From the NCBI GenBank assembly GCA_963769605.1, contig CAVYML010000001.1, forward strand, positions 558,001-622,000: DNA of 64,000 nucleotides. Reading direction: 5' to 3'. Source of the DNA: Fen-1254 sp963769605. GTDB taxonomy: Bacteria; Bacteroidota; Ignavibacteria; UBA10030. Each line of letters opens with the position of its first letter. Position 1 is the first letter of the stretch. Below are positions 51,950-59,987 of the stretch, one piece after another. Both the position numbers and the translations under genes were made by a program. Under the pieces are notes generated by a model. The model saw only the letters and a list, made by a program, of their open reading frames with translations. It searched no databases and was not told where the DNA came from.

Positions 51950-52517
51950 ATGCAGTTTAAAAGGAGGTGCGATCTTCAGTAATTTCGAGAAAACCATAGA
52001 ACTCAATGGTAGATTAAGCCGCAAAGTGCTCGTGTTAAATCATAATTACGAACCTTTGAGTATATGCAACGTCCGAAAAGCAGTTATTTTACTATTTTTA
52101 GGCAAAGCTGAGTTGATAGCAGCGTGTGATGGAAAAAGTCTCCATTCTGTCTCTACAACGATGCCGTATCCGAGCATTGTTCGCCTTAGTGTCTACGTCC
52201 GAATTCCTTATAAAAAGATCGTTCTTTCTCGGAAAAACATTTTACGACGAGATGGACATCGATGTCAATATTGCGGAAAAACGGATATCTCACTGACGGT
52301 GGATCATATTATTCCCAAGGCTCACGGCGGCATCGAGTCGTGGGAAAATCTTGTTGCAGCATGTGTGCAATGCAATAATAAAAAAGGAGATCGTTCACCA
52401 GGCGAGGCTCAAATGACACTTCTGCGAAAACCGATCCGCCCAAATCATGTTATGTTTATCCGGCATTTTATCGGAACGGTTGACGATCATTGGAAACCAT
52501 ATCTTTTTATGAATTGA
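51927..52517 (+). CDS. HNH endonuclease family protein; start uncertain
   Basis: Up to 196 residues. The core is KVLVLNHNYEPLSICNVRKAV followed by LFLGKAELI, then the HNH domain RDGHRCQYCGKTDISLTVDHIIP (given in parts: CxxC, DHxxP) and CVQCNNKKGDRSP. This is a widespread bacterial family with an unassigned role, sometimes linked to DNA repair. The reading frame opens with TTG at 51927 inside a repeat element. A strong GGAGG at 51963-51967 is not followed by an in-frame ATG, GTG or TTG; only ATC at 51972 fits its spacing, and the next standard start is GTG at 52026 without a ribosome site. The conserved part begins about residue 33, so 52026 would still keep most of it. Confidence 0.82.
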   Translation: MSSRLRLSCSLKGGAIFSNFEKTIELNGRLSRKVLVLNHNYEPLSICNVRKAVILLFLGKAELIAACDGKSLHSVSTTMPYPSIVRLSVYVRIPYKKIVLSRKNILRRDGHRCQYCGKTDISLTVDHIIPKAHGGIESWENLVAACVQCNNKKGDRSPGEAQMTLLRKPIRPNHVMFIRHFIGTVDDHWKPYLFMN

Positions 52518-52977
52518 TTTTTTTTCGGGACTTTCTTTCCTTTCCGGCAGATTGGGGAAATATTTTTTTGGAGAAATTCGATTTGATGATTAAACAGAGA
52601 CTGCCTGCAGTTCTCATCTTCACTGTTTTCTATGCAGGTGCAACTTAGGCTAGGCCGCGGGGGCAGATGAATACAAATGCTTTGCAAGTAACCGGTTTCG
52701 ATGATTGCATATATCATTGGAGGCAAAAGATTCTCTGCCGGAACCTTTTCTCTATACGCCGAACGATTGTTATGCTCCCGTTTTACAGGGCTTCGTTTCT
52801 TTTCGAGCCGCTCTGATGACCGGAAGTAAGGGACGAATCGTATATTGATAGGCAAGAGGAGATTGGAATTACGCTGTAAAGAGGCCGGGAACGGGTCATC
52901 ATATGAAACAATCGGCAGACCGATGACTTGGCTATACATGGAAGTTTACAAAATTGGAAAAAGGAGTGGTTAGGTTT
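52518..52977. other. Gap between HNH gene and trpS, no gene recognised
   Basis: 460 bases. A 150-codon minus-strand frame (52487-52939) is open but has no ribosome binding site, overlaps the HNH 3' end and resembles no family I know. No tRNA cloverleaf could be built. A ribosome site for trpS (AAAGGAG at 52960-52966) lies at the right end. The length suggests an undetected RNA, leader or degraded gene. Confidence 0.35.
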
Positions 52978-53970
52978 TTGAATACAAAAAAGAAAATTAT
53001 ACTCAGTGGAATGCGGCCAACAGGCAAATTACATCTCGGTCATCTGGCTGGTGCTCTGGAAAGCTGGGTTGCGTTACAGGGAGAATTTCAAAACTATCAT
53101 CTGATAGCCGATTATCATGCATTGACGACAAATCCGGATTCTTCTTTCATGTATCAAAACTCGATTGACATGCTTATCGACTGGCTCGCTGCAGGAATCG
53201 ATCCGACAATCAGTCCGATGTTCCGCCAATCGCAGATTAAGGAACATTCGGAATTGCATTTGATTTTTTCGATGCTGATAACGACGGCGCGTCTGGAACG
53301 CAATCCGACATTGAAGGAGCAAGTGCGCGATCTGGAAATGGAAAGCCTTGTCTATGGACATCTCGGATATCCGGTGCTGCAAGCAGCTGATATTCTTCTT
53401 TATAAAGGCGAAGTCGTCCCGGTCGGTGAGGATCAATTGCCGCATATCGAAATTACAAGGGAAATTTCTCGGCGCTTCAACGTACAGTATCAGGCAGAAA
53501 CTCCGGTTTTTCCGGAACCGGAAGGGCGGATTACAAAATTTGCACGGCTGACAGGTCTGGATGGGAAGAGGATGAGCAAATCGATCGGCAATACGATTCT
53601 GCTTTCCGATTCTCCCGATGTAATATTGAAGAAAACAAAAACAGCGGTTACAGACCCGCAGAAAATTCGGAAAGGCGATCCGGGTCGTCCGGATATTTGT
53701 TTGGTCTTTTCCTATCACACAAAGTTCAATCAGGCAGAAGTCGAGACGATTCACGCCGATTGTCAGGCTGGAAAGCTGGGATGTGTTGATTGTAAAACGC
53801 GATGTGCACAGAGAATTATTGAAGCTCTCGCACCGCATCGCGAGAAGCGCGCATATTATGAATCTCATATGGACGAGGTTTATTCGATTCTGGCCGATGG
53901 AGAGCATCGGGCAAAGCAAAAGGCCTCAGAAACAATGAAAGAGGTTCATGCGGCGATGCATATGGGTTGA
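52978..53970 (+). CDS. trpS: Tryptophanyl-tRNA synthetase
   Basis: 330 residues from TTG 52978, which puts the family start (KKKIILSGMRPTGKLHLGHL in two parts) at the very N-terminus and lies 11 bases after GGAG; the open frame extends to a TTG at 52954 upstream of the ribosome site. HLGH (the HIGH motif) and GKRMSKSIGN (KMSKS) are present, as are the class I fold and the C-terminal helical domain. It charges tRNA-Trp in the cytoplasm. It is followed after 150 bases of simple repeats by scpA. Confidence 0.95.
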   Translation: MNTKKKIILSGMRPTGKLHLGHLAGALESWVALQGEFQNYHLIADYHALTTNPDSSFMYQNSIDMLIDWLAAGIDPTISPMFRQSQIKEHSELHLIFSMLITTARLERNPTLKEQVRDLEMESLVYGHLGYPVLQAADILLYKGEVVPVGEDQLPHIEITREISRRFNVQYQAETPVFPEPEGRITKFARLTGLDGKRMSKSIGNTILLSDSPDVILKKTKTAVTDPQKIRKGDPGRPDICLVFSYHTKFNQAEVETIHADCQAGKLGCVDCKTRCAQRIIEALAPHREKRAYYESHMDEVYSILADGEHRAKQKASETMKEVHAAMHMG

Positions 53971-53999
53971 TGGAGAGTGTTTAATGTTGGTTTGTTCTT

Positions 54000-54115
54000 G
54001 AGTTATTCGGTTCTTGAGCTATTCAGTTAGTTATTAAGTTCTACAGTTTACAGTTCACAGTTCACTGTTTAAAGTTCACAGTTTATAATTTTCAATTCAC
54101 AATTTACCGTTTACT
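54000..54115. repeat. Degenerate short tandem repeats (agttcacagttt type)
   Basis: Two simple-sequence blocks: a 5' part with 'ttcttgagttattcgg' words and a 3' part with repeated 'acagttcacagttt' words of 8-12 bases. The stretch lies between trpS and scpA, carries no open frame of note and ends just before the ScpA ATG, so it replaces the usual ribosome binding region. Confidence 0.6.
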
Positions 54116-54121
54116 GATGTA

Positions 54122-54838
54122 ATGTATACCGTTAAGCTTCAAGATTTCGAAGGACCATTGGATCTGCTCCTTTTTTTTATAAAACGGGATGAACTGGATA
54201 TATATGATATCCCGATTGCGCGCATCGCAAAGGAATTTTCTGATTACATGCATTATATGCAGGAACTCGATCTGGAAATTGCCGGAGAATTTCTGGTTGT
54301 GGCGGCGGAATTAATGCAGATTAAAGTAAAAATGCTCTTGCCGCCGGAGCCCGGAGAAGAAGAAGATGTCGACCCACGTACCAATCTGGTGCAGCGCCTT
54401 GTCGAATATAAGCGGTATAAAGAAATGGCGCTTGAGATGAAAAAGCTGGAAGAAGAACAGTTTAAAATTTCTTATCGCGGTTATCACACGATGGATGCGC
54501 GTGTGAATGAAGAAGAAACAAGTGAAGATTTGATCCGCGATGTAACATTTTTTGATCTTATTGCATCGTTTAAATTTGCAATGGATCGGATGCCGAAACG
54601 TTTGTTTCATGAAATCGTGAAAATTAACATCACGGTGGAAGAACAGATCGCATTTCTTGAAGATCTCTTTTCCCATCGTTCGGAAGTTACGTTTTATGAA
54701 ATTGTAAAAAATTTTACGGAACGAATCCGAATTGTCATAACATTTCTTGCGCTTCTGGAAGTGATACGATCGAAAAAAATTATTGTCAGACAGCTTTCTC
54801 CCTACGGTGAGCTGTCGATTATGCGCAATGTTAACTGA
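54122..54838 (+). CDS. scpA: Segregation and condensation protein A
   Basis: 238 residues. FEGPLDLLLFFIKRDELDIYDIPI at the start (in parts) is the ScpA N-terminal helical domain that binds the SMC neck. A middle acidic linker (EPGEEEDVDP) and a C-terminal winged-helix end (FLALLEVIRSKKIIVRQ) that binds the SMC head follow. As the kleisin it closes the SMC-ScpAB ring for chromosome segregation. It lies 18 bases before scpB. There is no clear ribosome binding site before the ATG. Confidence 0.94.
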   Translation: MYTVKLQDFEGPLDLLLFFIKRDELDIYDIPIARIAKEFSDYMHYMQELDLEIAGEFLVVAAELMQIKVKMLLPPEPGEEEDVDPRTNLVQRLVEYKRYKEMALEMKKLEEEQFKISYRGYHTMDARVNEEETSEDLIRDVTFFDLIASFKFAMDRMPKRLFHEIVKINITVEEQIAFLEDLFSHRSEVTFYEIVKNFTERIRIVITFLALLEVIRSKKIIVRQLSPYGELSIMRNVN

Positions 54839-54856
54839 AGTTTGAACAGATAGAAG

Positions 54857-56092
54857 ATGATCGAAGCGACAACTGTAAAACAGCAATTAAAAATTCCGGG
54901 GACGCTGAAAACGCTTGTGGAAGCGCTTATTTTTGCGGCTCAGGAACCTTTGTCTCTTGCGCAAATTAAGGCTATTTATATAGGCGAAAGTAAAAACGAC
55001 GAAGGAAGGCAAATTGAGACCGAAACAATTCGCCAGGCTGTCGCTGATCTCAATAAAGAGTACGAAAAAGCTTCCAAACCGTACCGTATTGTTTCTGTAG
55101 CAGGAGGGTTCCAGTTTGCGACGCTCTCTGAATATGCGGAATGGCTGGGGCGGCTCTACCACGAACAAGGGAGACGAAAGTTGTCCCAATCCGGCTTGGA
55201 AACGCTTGCTATCATTGCATATAAACAGCCGATAACAAAATCAGAAGTCGAAAAAATAAGAGGGGTGAACTGCGATTATGTGCTACGGACTCTTCTCGAG
55301 AAGGAATTGGTCGGTGTAACAGGAAGGGCTGAAAGTGTCGGGCGGCCTTTGCTTTACGGAACGACAAAAGAATTTTTAAAACATTTCGGTTTGAACGACA
55401 TTACCGATTTACCGCGTCCGCGCGAAATAGAAGAAATACTGGGTGAAAGCCAGTTTGAGACGGAGCGGCGGATGCTCGAAGCTCAAGCGGGGGAGGAATC
55501 AATGAAAAAAGAGCAGGAAGAGTTTAAGTCGCGCCTTCCCCATATTCCGAAAAAGAAAATCGATCTGGACGAGAAAGAAGCATCTATTTTTCCCCGGCGA
55601 AAGACTCGCGAAATATCCATTGTTCCGAATGAACCGATTGCGCAGGAAACGATTGAGTTCAAGCCTGATGCAGAAACTGAGAACAAGATCACTTCGGAAA
55701 ATACGGTGCAAGAATCTGCAGGCACAATTCCTCCGGAAAGTTTAAGCGATAATCTTGCGCCGGTTGAGAAAAAAAATGTTTTGCCGGAGACGAAATTCGT
55801 TCCGGAGCTGACACAAGCGGTTTCTGCAGAGACAGGAACCGTTCTTGCTGATCGAGATAACTTTGGTACAAAAACAATCCTTCCGGAATTGGAGACCGCG
55901 GCGGAACGGGAACATCCGGAACAAATTCAATTTAAAACCCATGTTCAAGTGCTTGATAGTGGAGAAGAAGAACGGCAAAAAGCCGGCGATAAAACTTTTA
56001 TCCCGACAATGAATGAGCATGACAAAAAGGCTCCGCTGTGGAAATTATGGAAAGAGAAAATACAAGGATTCATCAAGAAACTGTTCGATTGA
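54857..56092 (+). CDS. scpB: Segregation and condensation protein B with long C-terminal extension
   Basis: 411 residues, about twice the usual ScpB length. Residues 1-200 are standard ScpB (two winged helices): TLVEALIFAAQEPLSLAQIK near the start, QSGLETLAIIAYKQPITKSEVEKIRG (positions about 111-136) and GRPLLYGTTKEFLKHFGL. From about residue 205 the chain is low-complexity and rich in Glu, Lys, Pro and Thr (KKEQEEFKSRLPHIPKKKID), ending in a basic amphipathic stretch (WKLWKEKIQGFIKKLF). No domain is recognised in the tail. The last part overlaps the start of the RluB-like gene in another frame. The core should work in the SMC complex; the tail's role is open. Confidence 0.92.
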   Translation: MIEATTVKQQLKIPGTLKTLVEALIFAAQEPLSLAQIKAIYIGESKNDEGRQIETETIRQAVADLNKEYEKASKPYRIVSVAGGFQFATLSEYAEWLGRLYHEQGRRKLSQSGLETLAIIAYKQPITKSEVEKIRGVNCDYVLRTLLEKELVGVTGRAESVGRPLLYGTTKEFLKHFGLNDITDLPRPREIEEILGESQFETERRMLEAQAGEESMKKEQEEFKSRLPHIPKKKIDLDEKEASIFPRRKTREISIVPNEPIAQETIEFKPDAETENKITSENTVQESAGTIPPESLSDNLAPVEKKNVLPETKFVPELTQAVSAETGTVLADRDNFGTKTILPELETAAEREHPEQIQFKTHVQVLDSGEEERQKAGDKTFIPTMNEHDKKAPLWKLWKEKIQGFIKKLFD

Positions 56093-56796
56093 ACCGATTT
56101 CTTGCAATGGCAGGAGTAGGTTCAAGAAGAAAAAACGATGAACTGATTCGTTCCGGCGCCGTGAAGATCAACGGACGGGTTGTGACTGAATTGGGCACAA
56201 AGGTTGTTTTGTCGAAGGACCATGTATCGATGGACGGAACAATCGTATCCATAGAGGAAAAGAATGTCTATCTTCTTTTCAATAAGCCGAAAGATGTCAT
56301 CACAACCATGAACGATGAGAGAGGGCGTGCAACAGTGATGAATTATGTCCGGACAAAATATAGAGTTTTTCCGGTCGGGCGGCTTGATCGTAATACTACG
56401 GGTGTGCTGCTCTTAACAAATGACGGTGAATTTGCAAATGCACTGATTCACCCGAAATTTGAAATTGAAAGGGTTTATCGGGTTACAGTTGATAGAACGA
56501 TGCAGGATGATGATGTAAAAAAACTCAAAAAAGGCATCCGCCTTGAAGATGGGCCGGCAAAGGCGCAAACGGCGGAAATTGTCGAAGGATCCAAAAGAAA
56601 AAAAATACTGATCGTTTTGCGTGAAGGGCGTAATCGCGAAGTACGCCGGATGTTCGAAGCTCTTCAATACGATGTAAGACAATTGGATCGTGTCGCGTTT
56701 GCCGGATTGACAACTCTCGGCGTCCCACGTGGTAAATGGCGTATGTTGTCGTATCCAGAGGTCAAGGACTTGAAACGCTATTTAGGATTGGTTTAA
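56047..56796 (+). CDS. Pseudouridine synthase, RluB/RsuA family
   Basis: 249 residues from ATG 56047; a GTG at 56038 in the same frame is possible. An S4 RNA-binding domain (VRLNRFLAMAGVGSRRKNDELI in parts, residues 15-70) is followed by the RsuA-type catalytic domain with GRLDRNTTGVLLLTNDG (catalytic Asp) and the C-terminal EGRNREVRRMFEAL. It makes pseudouridine in 23S rRNA (RluB-like) or 16S rRNA (RsuA-like); the S4 spacing favours the RluB branch. It overlaps the scpB 3' end by 46 bases, a common gene order (scpA-scpB-rluB) in bacteria. Confidence 0.93.
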   Translation: MERENTRIHQETVRLNRFLAMAGVGSRRKNDELIRSGAVKINGRVVTELGTKVVLSKDHVSMDGTIVSIEEKNVYLLFNKPKDVITTMNDERGRATVMNYVRTKYRVFPVGRLDRNTTGVLLLTNDGEFANALIHPKFEIERVYRVTVDRTMQDDDVKKLKKGIRLEDGPAKAQTAEIVEGSKRKKILIVLREGRNREVRRMFEALQYDVRQLDRVAFAGLTTLGVPRGKWRMLSYPEVKDLKRYLGLV

Positions 56797-56799
56797 TCA

Positions 56800-58314
56800 A
56801 TGCGATTGACTCGGAGTTCAGGCATATTGCTTCACCCTACATCTTTGCCCGGCCCTTATGGATCGGGCGACCTTGGAGTTTCAGCATATCATTTTATCGA
56901 TTGGCTCCATTCGGCAGGGCAAACTTTGTGGCAGATGCTGCCGATTGGACCTGCCGGAATGGCAGGTTCTCCTTATATGTCTTCGTCGGCGTTTGCCGGA
57001 AGTCCGTTGTTGATCGATTTGCAGGAACTTATGGAACATGGATGGCTTGAACATTTTGCACCGGATAGTTTTTGCAATTTTTCAGATCATAGGATTGATT
57101 ATGCCGCAATGACCCGTTTCCGCATGGAAAAACTTCGAGCGGCCGCAAAAAACTTTTTTAACAAAATCCGGAACGAACAGCGGGATGAATATGAATCGTT
57201 CTGCAGCAGCGAGAAATACTGGCTTGATGATTATGCTCTGTTTCAATCGCTGAATTGGCATTACGATGGAGAAGAATGGACGGATTGGGAAAAGAAATTG
57301 TCCCGGCGAGAACCCGCAACTCTTCGAGCGGCTGAAAAAGAATTTGGAATGGATATTCAATTCCATAAATTCATTCAGTGGTGCTTTGCCCGCCAATGGA
57401 AGAGACTGAAAGGATATGCACATGAACGGGGCATTCAGTTGATCGGCGATATTTCATTTTTTGTCTCCGGACATAGTGCAGATGTATGGGCGCATCCGGA
57501 AAATTATTCTTTAGACGAAGACGGCAGTCCAACGTTTGTAGCCGGTGTTCCTCCCGATTATTTCAGCGCCACAGGCCAGCGGTGGGGAAACCCGCTTTAT
57601 CGCTGGGAATCGATGAAAGAAAAAAAATATCAATGGTGGGTAGAACGATTCCAAAAGACGTTCGAGTTATTTGATATCGTACGTATCGATCATTTTCGAG
57701 GCTTCGAATCGTCCTGGGAAGTTCCCGCAGAAGAAGAAACAGCAGTTCATGGTGCATGGCGAAAAGGACCGGGAAAAGATTTTTTCAACATAGTTCAAAA
57801 AAGAATCGGAAAACTTCCCATTATTGCGGAAGATCTGGGTATTATAACTGATAGCGTTCGAGCTTTGAGGGATGCTTTGGATTTTCCGGGAATGCGAATT
57901 TTGCATTTTGCTTTTGCAGCGGGCCCGGATCATGAATATTTACCGCACCGATACAATACAAACTGTGTTGTCTATACCGGCACGCATGATAACGATACAA
58001 CGTGCGGGTGGTATGCAAAAGCAAGCGAACATGAAAAAGATTTTGTGCGAAGGTATTGCCAAACGAACGGGAACGAGATACATTGGGATTTAATCCGGCT
58101 GGCTCTTCAATCCCCCGCGGACCTTGCACTTGTGCCCTTTCAGGATGTACTTGGTCTTGGTTCGGAATCCCGCATGAATATACCCGGAACGATTGATGGA
58201 AACTGGGAGTGGCGGTTTACTTGGGATCAAGTTGGTTCGTACCCGGCAGAAAGGATGTATGAATTGTCTGCTTTATACGGACGCACGGACCCTTATAAAC
58301 TTCATTTATTGTAA
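56800..58314 (+). CDS. malQ: 4-alpha-glucanotransferase (amylomaltase)
   Basis: 504 residues, normal length for the GH77 type. RSSGILLHPTSLPGPYGSGDLG is at the start (in parts). The catalytic set is Asp in RIDHFRGFE, Glu in IAEDLGIIT and the HDN of TGTHDNDTTCGWY. It transfers maltosyl units between alpha-1,4-glucans in glycogen or maltodextrin metabolism. It begins 3 bases after the pseudouridine synthase stop, so it belongs to the scp operon by position, without a functional link. Confidence 0.95.
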   Translation: MRLTRSSGILLHPTSLPGPYGSGDLGVSAYHFIDWLHSAGQTLWQMLPIGPAGMAGSPYMSSSAFAGSPLLIDLQELMEHGWLEHFAPDSFCNFSDHRIDYAAMTRFRMEKLRAAAKNFFNKIRNEQRDEYESFCSSEKYWLDDYALFQSLNWHYDGEEWTDWEKKLSRREPATLRAAEKEFGMDIQFHKFIQWCFARQWKRLKGYAHERGIQLIGDISFFVSGHSADVWAHPENYSLDEDGSPTFVAGVPPDYFSATGQRWGNPLYRWESMKEKKYQWWVERFQKTFELFDIVRIDHFRGFESSWEVPAEEETAVHGAWRKGPGKDFFNIVQKRIGKLPIIAEDLGIITDSVRALRDALDFPGMRILHFAFAAGPDHEYLPHRYNTNCVVYTGTHDNDTTCGWYAKASEHEKDFVRRYCQTNGNEIHWDLIRLALQSPADLALVPFQDVLGLGSESRMNIPGTIDGNWEWRFTWDQVGSYPAERMYELSALYGRTDPYKLHLL

Positions 58315-58340
58315 TTATATTAGTTGTAGAGAAATCTGTT

Positions 58341-59879
58341 ATGGCTGAAGAAAAAAACAAAAACGAACAATCGCCGGAAAAAGAAGATCTGAATGTTTTG
58401 ATGGCCCGAAGGCGCGAAGAATTGGAGCAGTTAAAGAAGATGGGCCTCAATCCGTATCCGTATTGCTATGAACGCAATGCATTTTCAAAAGAAATAATTG
58501 AAAACTTTACCGAAGGAGCGGAACAACGCATCGTGTCGATTGCCGGAAGGATTATGTCGATCCGGCGAATGGGCAAGGCTTCGTTTTGCCACGTGCAAGA
58601 TGCTCAGGGCAAGATTCAAGTATATTTACGAAAAGACGATATCGGAACGGCTTACGATGCTTTTAAATTGATGGATATCGGAGATATTGTCGGCATCACA
58701 GGATTTATATTCAGAACCAAAATGGGTGAAATCTCCGTTCATGCAAAGCAGCTCGAACTTCTGTCAAAATCATTGCGTCCGCTGCCGATTGTCAAAGAGA
58801 AAATCAACGAGATGGGCGAAAAAGCGGTTTACGATTCGCTTTCCGATAAAGAGATACGTTATCGGCAGCGCTATATCGACTTGATTGTTAACCCGGATGT
58901 ACGCGCTGTGTTTGTAAAGCGGGCAAAAATTATCAGCACTATAAGGAAATATTTTGACGACCAAGGTTTTCTGGAAGTAGAAACACCCGTTCTTCAGCCG
59001 ATTTATGGCGGCGCATCGGCCAGACCGTTTAAAACACATCACAATGCGTTAGATTTCGATTTCTTCCTTCGTATCGCAGACGAGCTTTATCTTAAGCGAC
59101 TGATTGTTGGCGGTTACGAAGGAGTGTATGAAATTTCTAAAGATTTTCGAAACGAGGGGATGGACCGTGCCCATAGTCCTGAGTTTACCATGCTGGAAAT
59201 TTATGTCGCTTATAAGGACTATAATTGGATGATGTCGATGGTCGAGGATCTTGTTTCCATGGCAGCAATCGCTGCTAACGGGTCTCCGAAAGCGGAGGTT
59301 GGAGATAAGATAATTGATTTCACTCCTCCATGGAGGCGCATATCAATGTTCGATGCCATTCAAGAATATGCAGGAAAAGATTTGAGCGGGAAGTCGGAAA
59401 CTGAGCTCCGGTCGATTGCAAAAGAATTGAATATCGATATCGGATCGAACGTCGGCATCGGAACTATCATTGACGAAATTTTTAGTGTGCGGGTCGAGCC
59501 ATTTCTCATACAGCCGACATTCATTATCGACTATCCCTTGGAGATGTCTCCTCTTGCCAAGAAGCATCGTACAAAACAAGGGTTGGTCGAACGTTTCGAG
59601 GCCATTGTCAACGGCAAGGAGTTGTGCAATGCCTTTTCAGAATTAAACGATCCTCTCGATCAACGTGCGAGATTTGAAGAACAAATGAAACTTCGTGAAC
59701 GCGGCGATGAAGAGGCGCAGGTTTTGGATGAAGATTATCTAAGGGCGCTGGAGTACGGCATGCCCCCTGCGGCCGGACTTGGAATTGGAATCGATCGTTT
59801 AACCATTCTTCTTACAAATCAGGAATCCATACGCGATGTTGTTTTGTTTCCGCAGATGAAGCCGGAGAATAAAGAGTGA
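58341..59879 (+). CDS. lysS: Lysyl-tRNA synthetase, class II
   Basis: 512 residues. An N-terminal extension rich in charge is followed by an OB-fold anticodon domain (SIAGRIMSIRRMGKASFCHVQD, positions about 60-80). The class II core follows with ETPVLQPIYGGASARPF, motif 2 FRNEGMDRAHSPEFTMLE and motif 3 GLGIGIDRLTILLTN. It charges tRNA-Lys. Starts 26 bases after malQ. Normal length and complete motifs. Confidence 0.96.
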   Translation: MAEEKNKNEQSPEKEDLNVLMARRREELEQLKKMGLNPYPYCYERNAFSKEIIENFTEGAEQRIVSIAGRIMSIRRMGKASFCHVQDAQGKIQVYLRKDDIGTAYDAFKLMDIGDIVGITGFIFRTKMGEISVHAKQLELLSKSLRPLPIVKEKINEMGEKAVYDSLSDKEIRYRQRYIDLIVNPDVRAVFVKRAKIISTIRKYFDDQGFLEVETPVLQPIYGGASARPFKTHHNALDFDFFLRIADELYLKRLIVGGYEGVYEISKDFRNEGMDRAHSPEFTMLEIYVAYKDYNWMMSMVEDLVSMAAIAANGSPKAEVGDKIIDFTPPWRRISMFDAIQEYAGKDLSGKSETELRSIAKELNIDIGSNVGIGTIIDEIFSVRVEPFLIQPTFIIDYPLEMSPLAKKHRTKQGLVERFEAIVNGKELCNAFSELNDPLDQRARFEEQMKLRERGDEEAQVLDEDYLRALEYGMPPAAGLGIGIDRLTILLTNQESIRDVVLFPQMKPENKE

Positions 59880-59930
59880 ATCTTTTCGAGGAAATTTGCG
59901 TCAAAAGAGGATATGCGTGATGAGAACGAT

Positions 59931-59958
59931 TTGATTTTGTCGTGAATTAACGTATTAT
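59931..59958 (+). promoter_or_regulatory. Possible sigma-70-type promoter of the ctp gene
   Basis: TTGATT (59931-59936), 16-base spacer, TATTAT (59953-59958). It lies 30 bases before the ATG at 59988, consistent with the longer start of the peptidase gene. Confidence 0.4.
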
Positions 59959-59987
59959 TGCAAAAACGAGTGAAAGGGAAGTAGAGA

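Noticed and set aside
52640..52730. tRNA-like GGTTTCGAT word near 52697
   Set aside because: The flanking bases do not form a T stem and no acceptor stem or anticodon arm can be drawn.
52487..52939. 150-codon minus-strand frame between the HNH gene and trpS
   Set aside because: Overlaps the HNH coding end, has no ribosome site, odd composition and no family resemblance; more likely a chance frame.
53074..53919. 281-codon minus-strand frame opposite trpS
   Set aside because: Shadow of trpS, whose HIGH and KMSKS motifs are intact.
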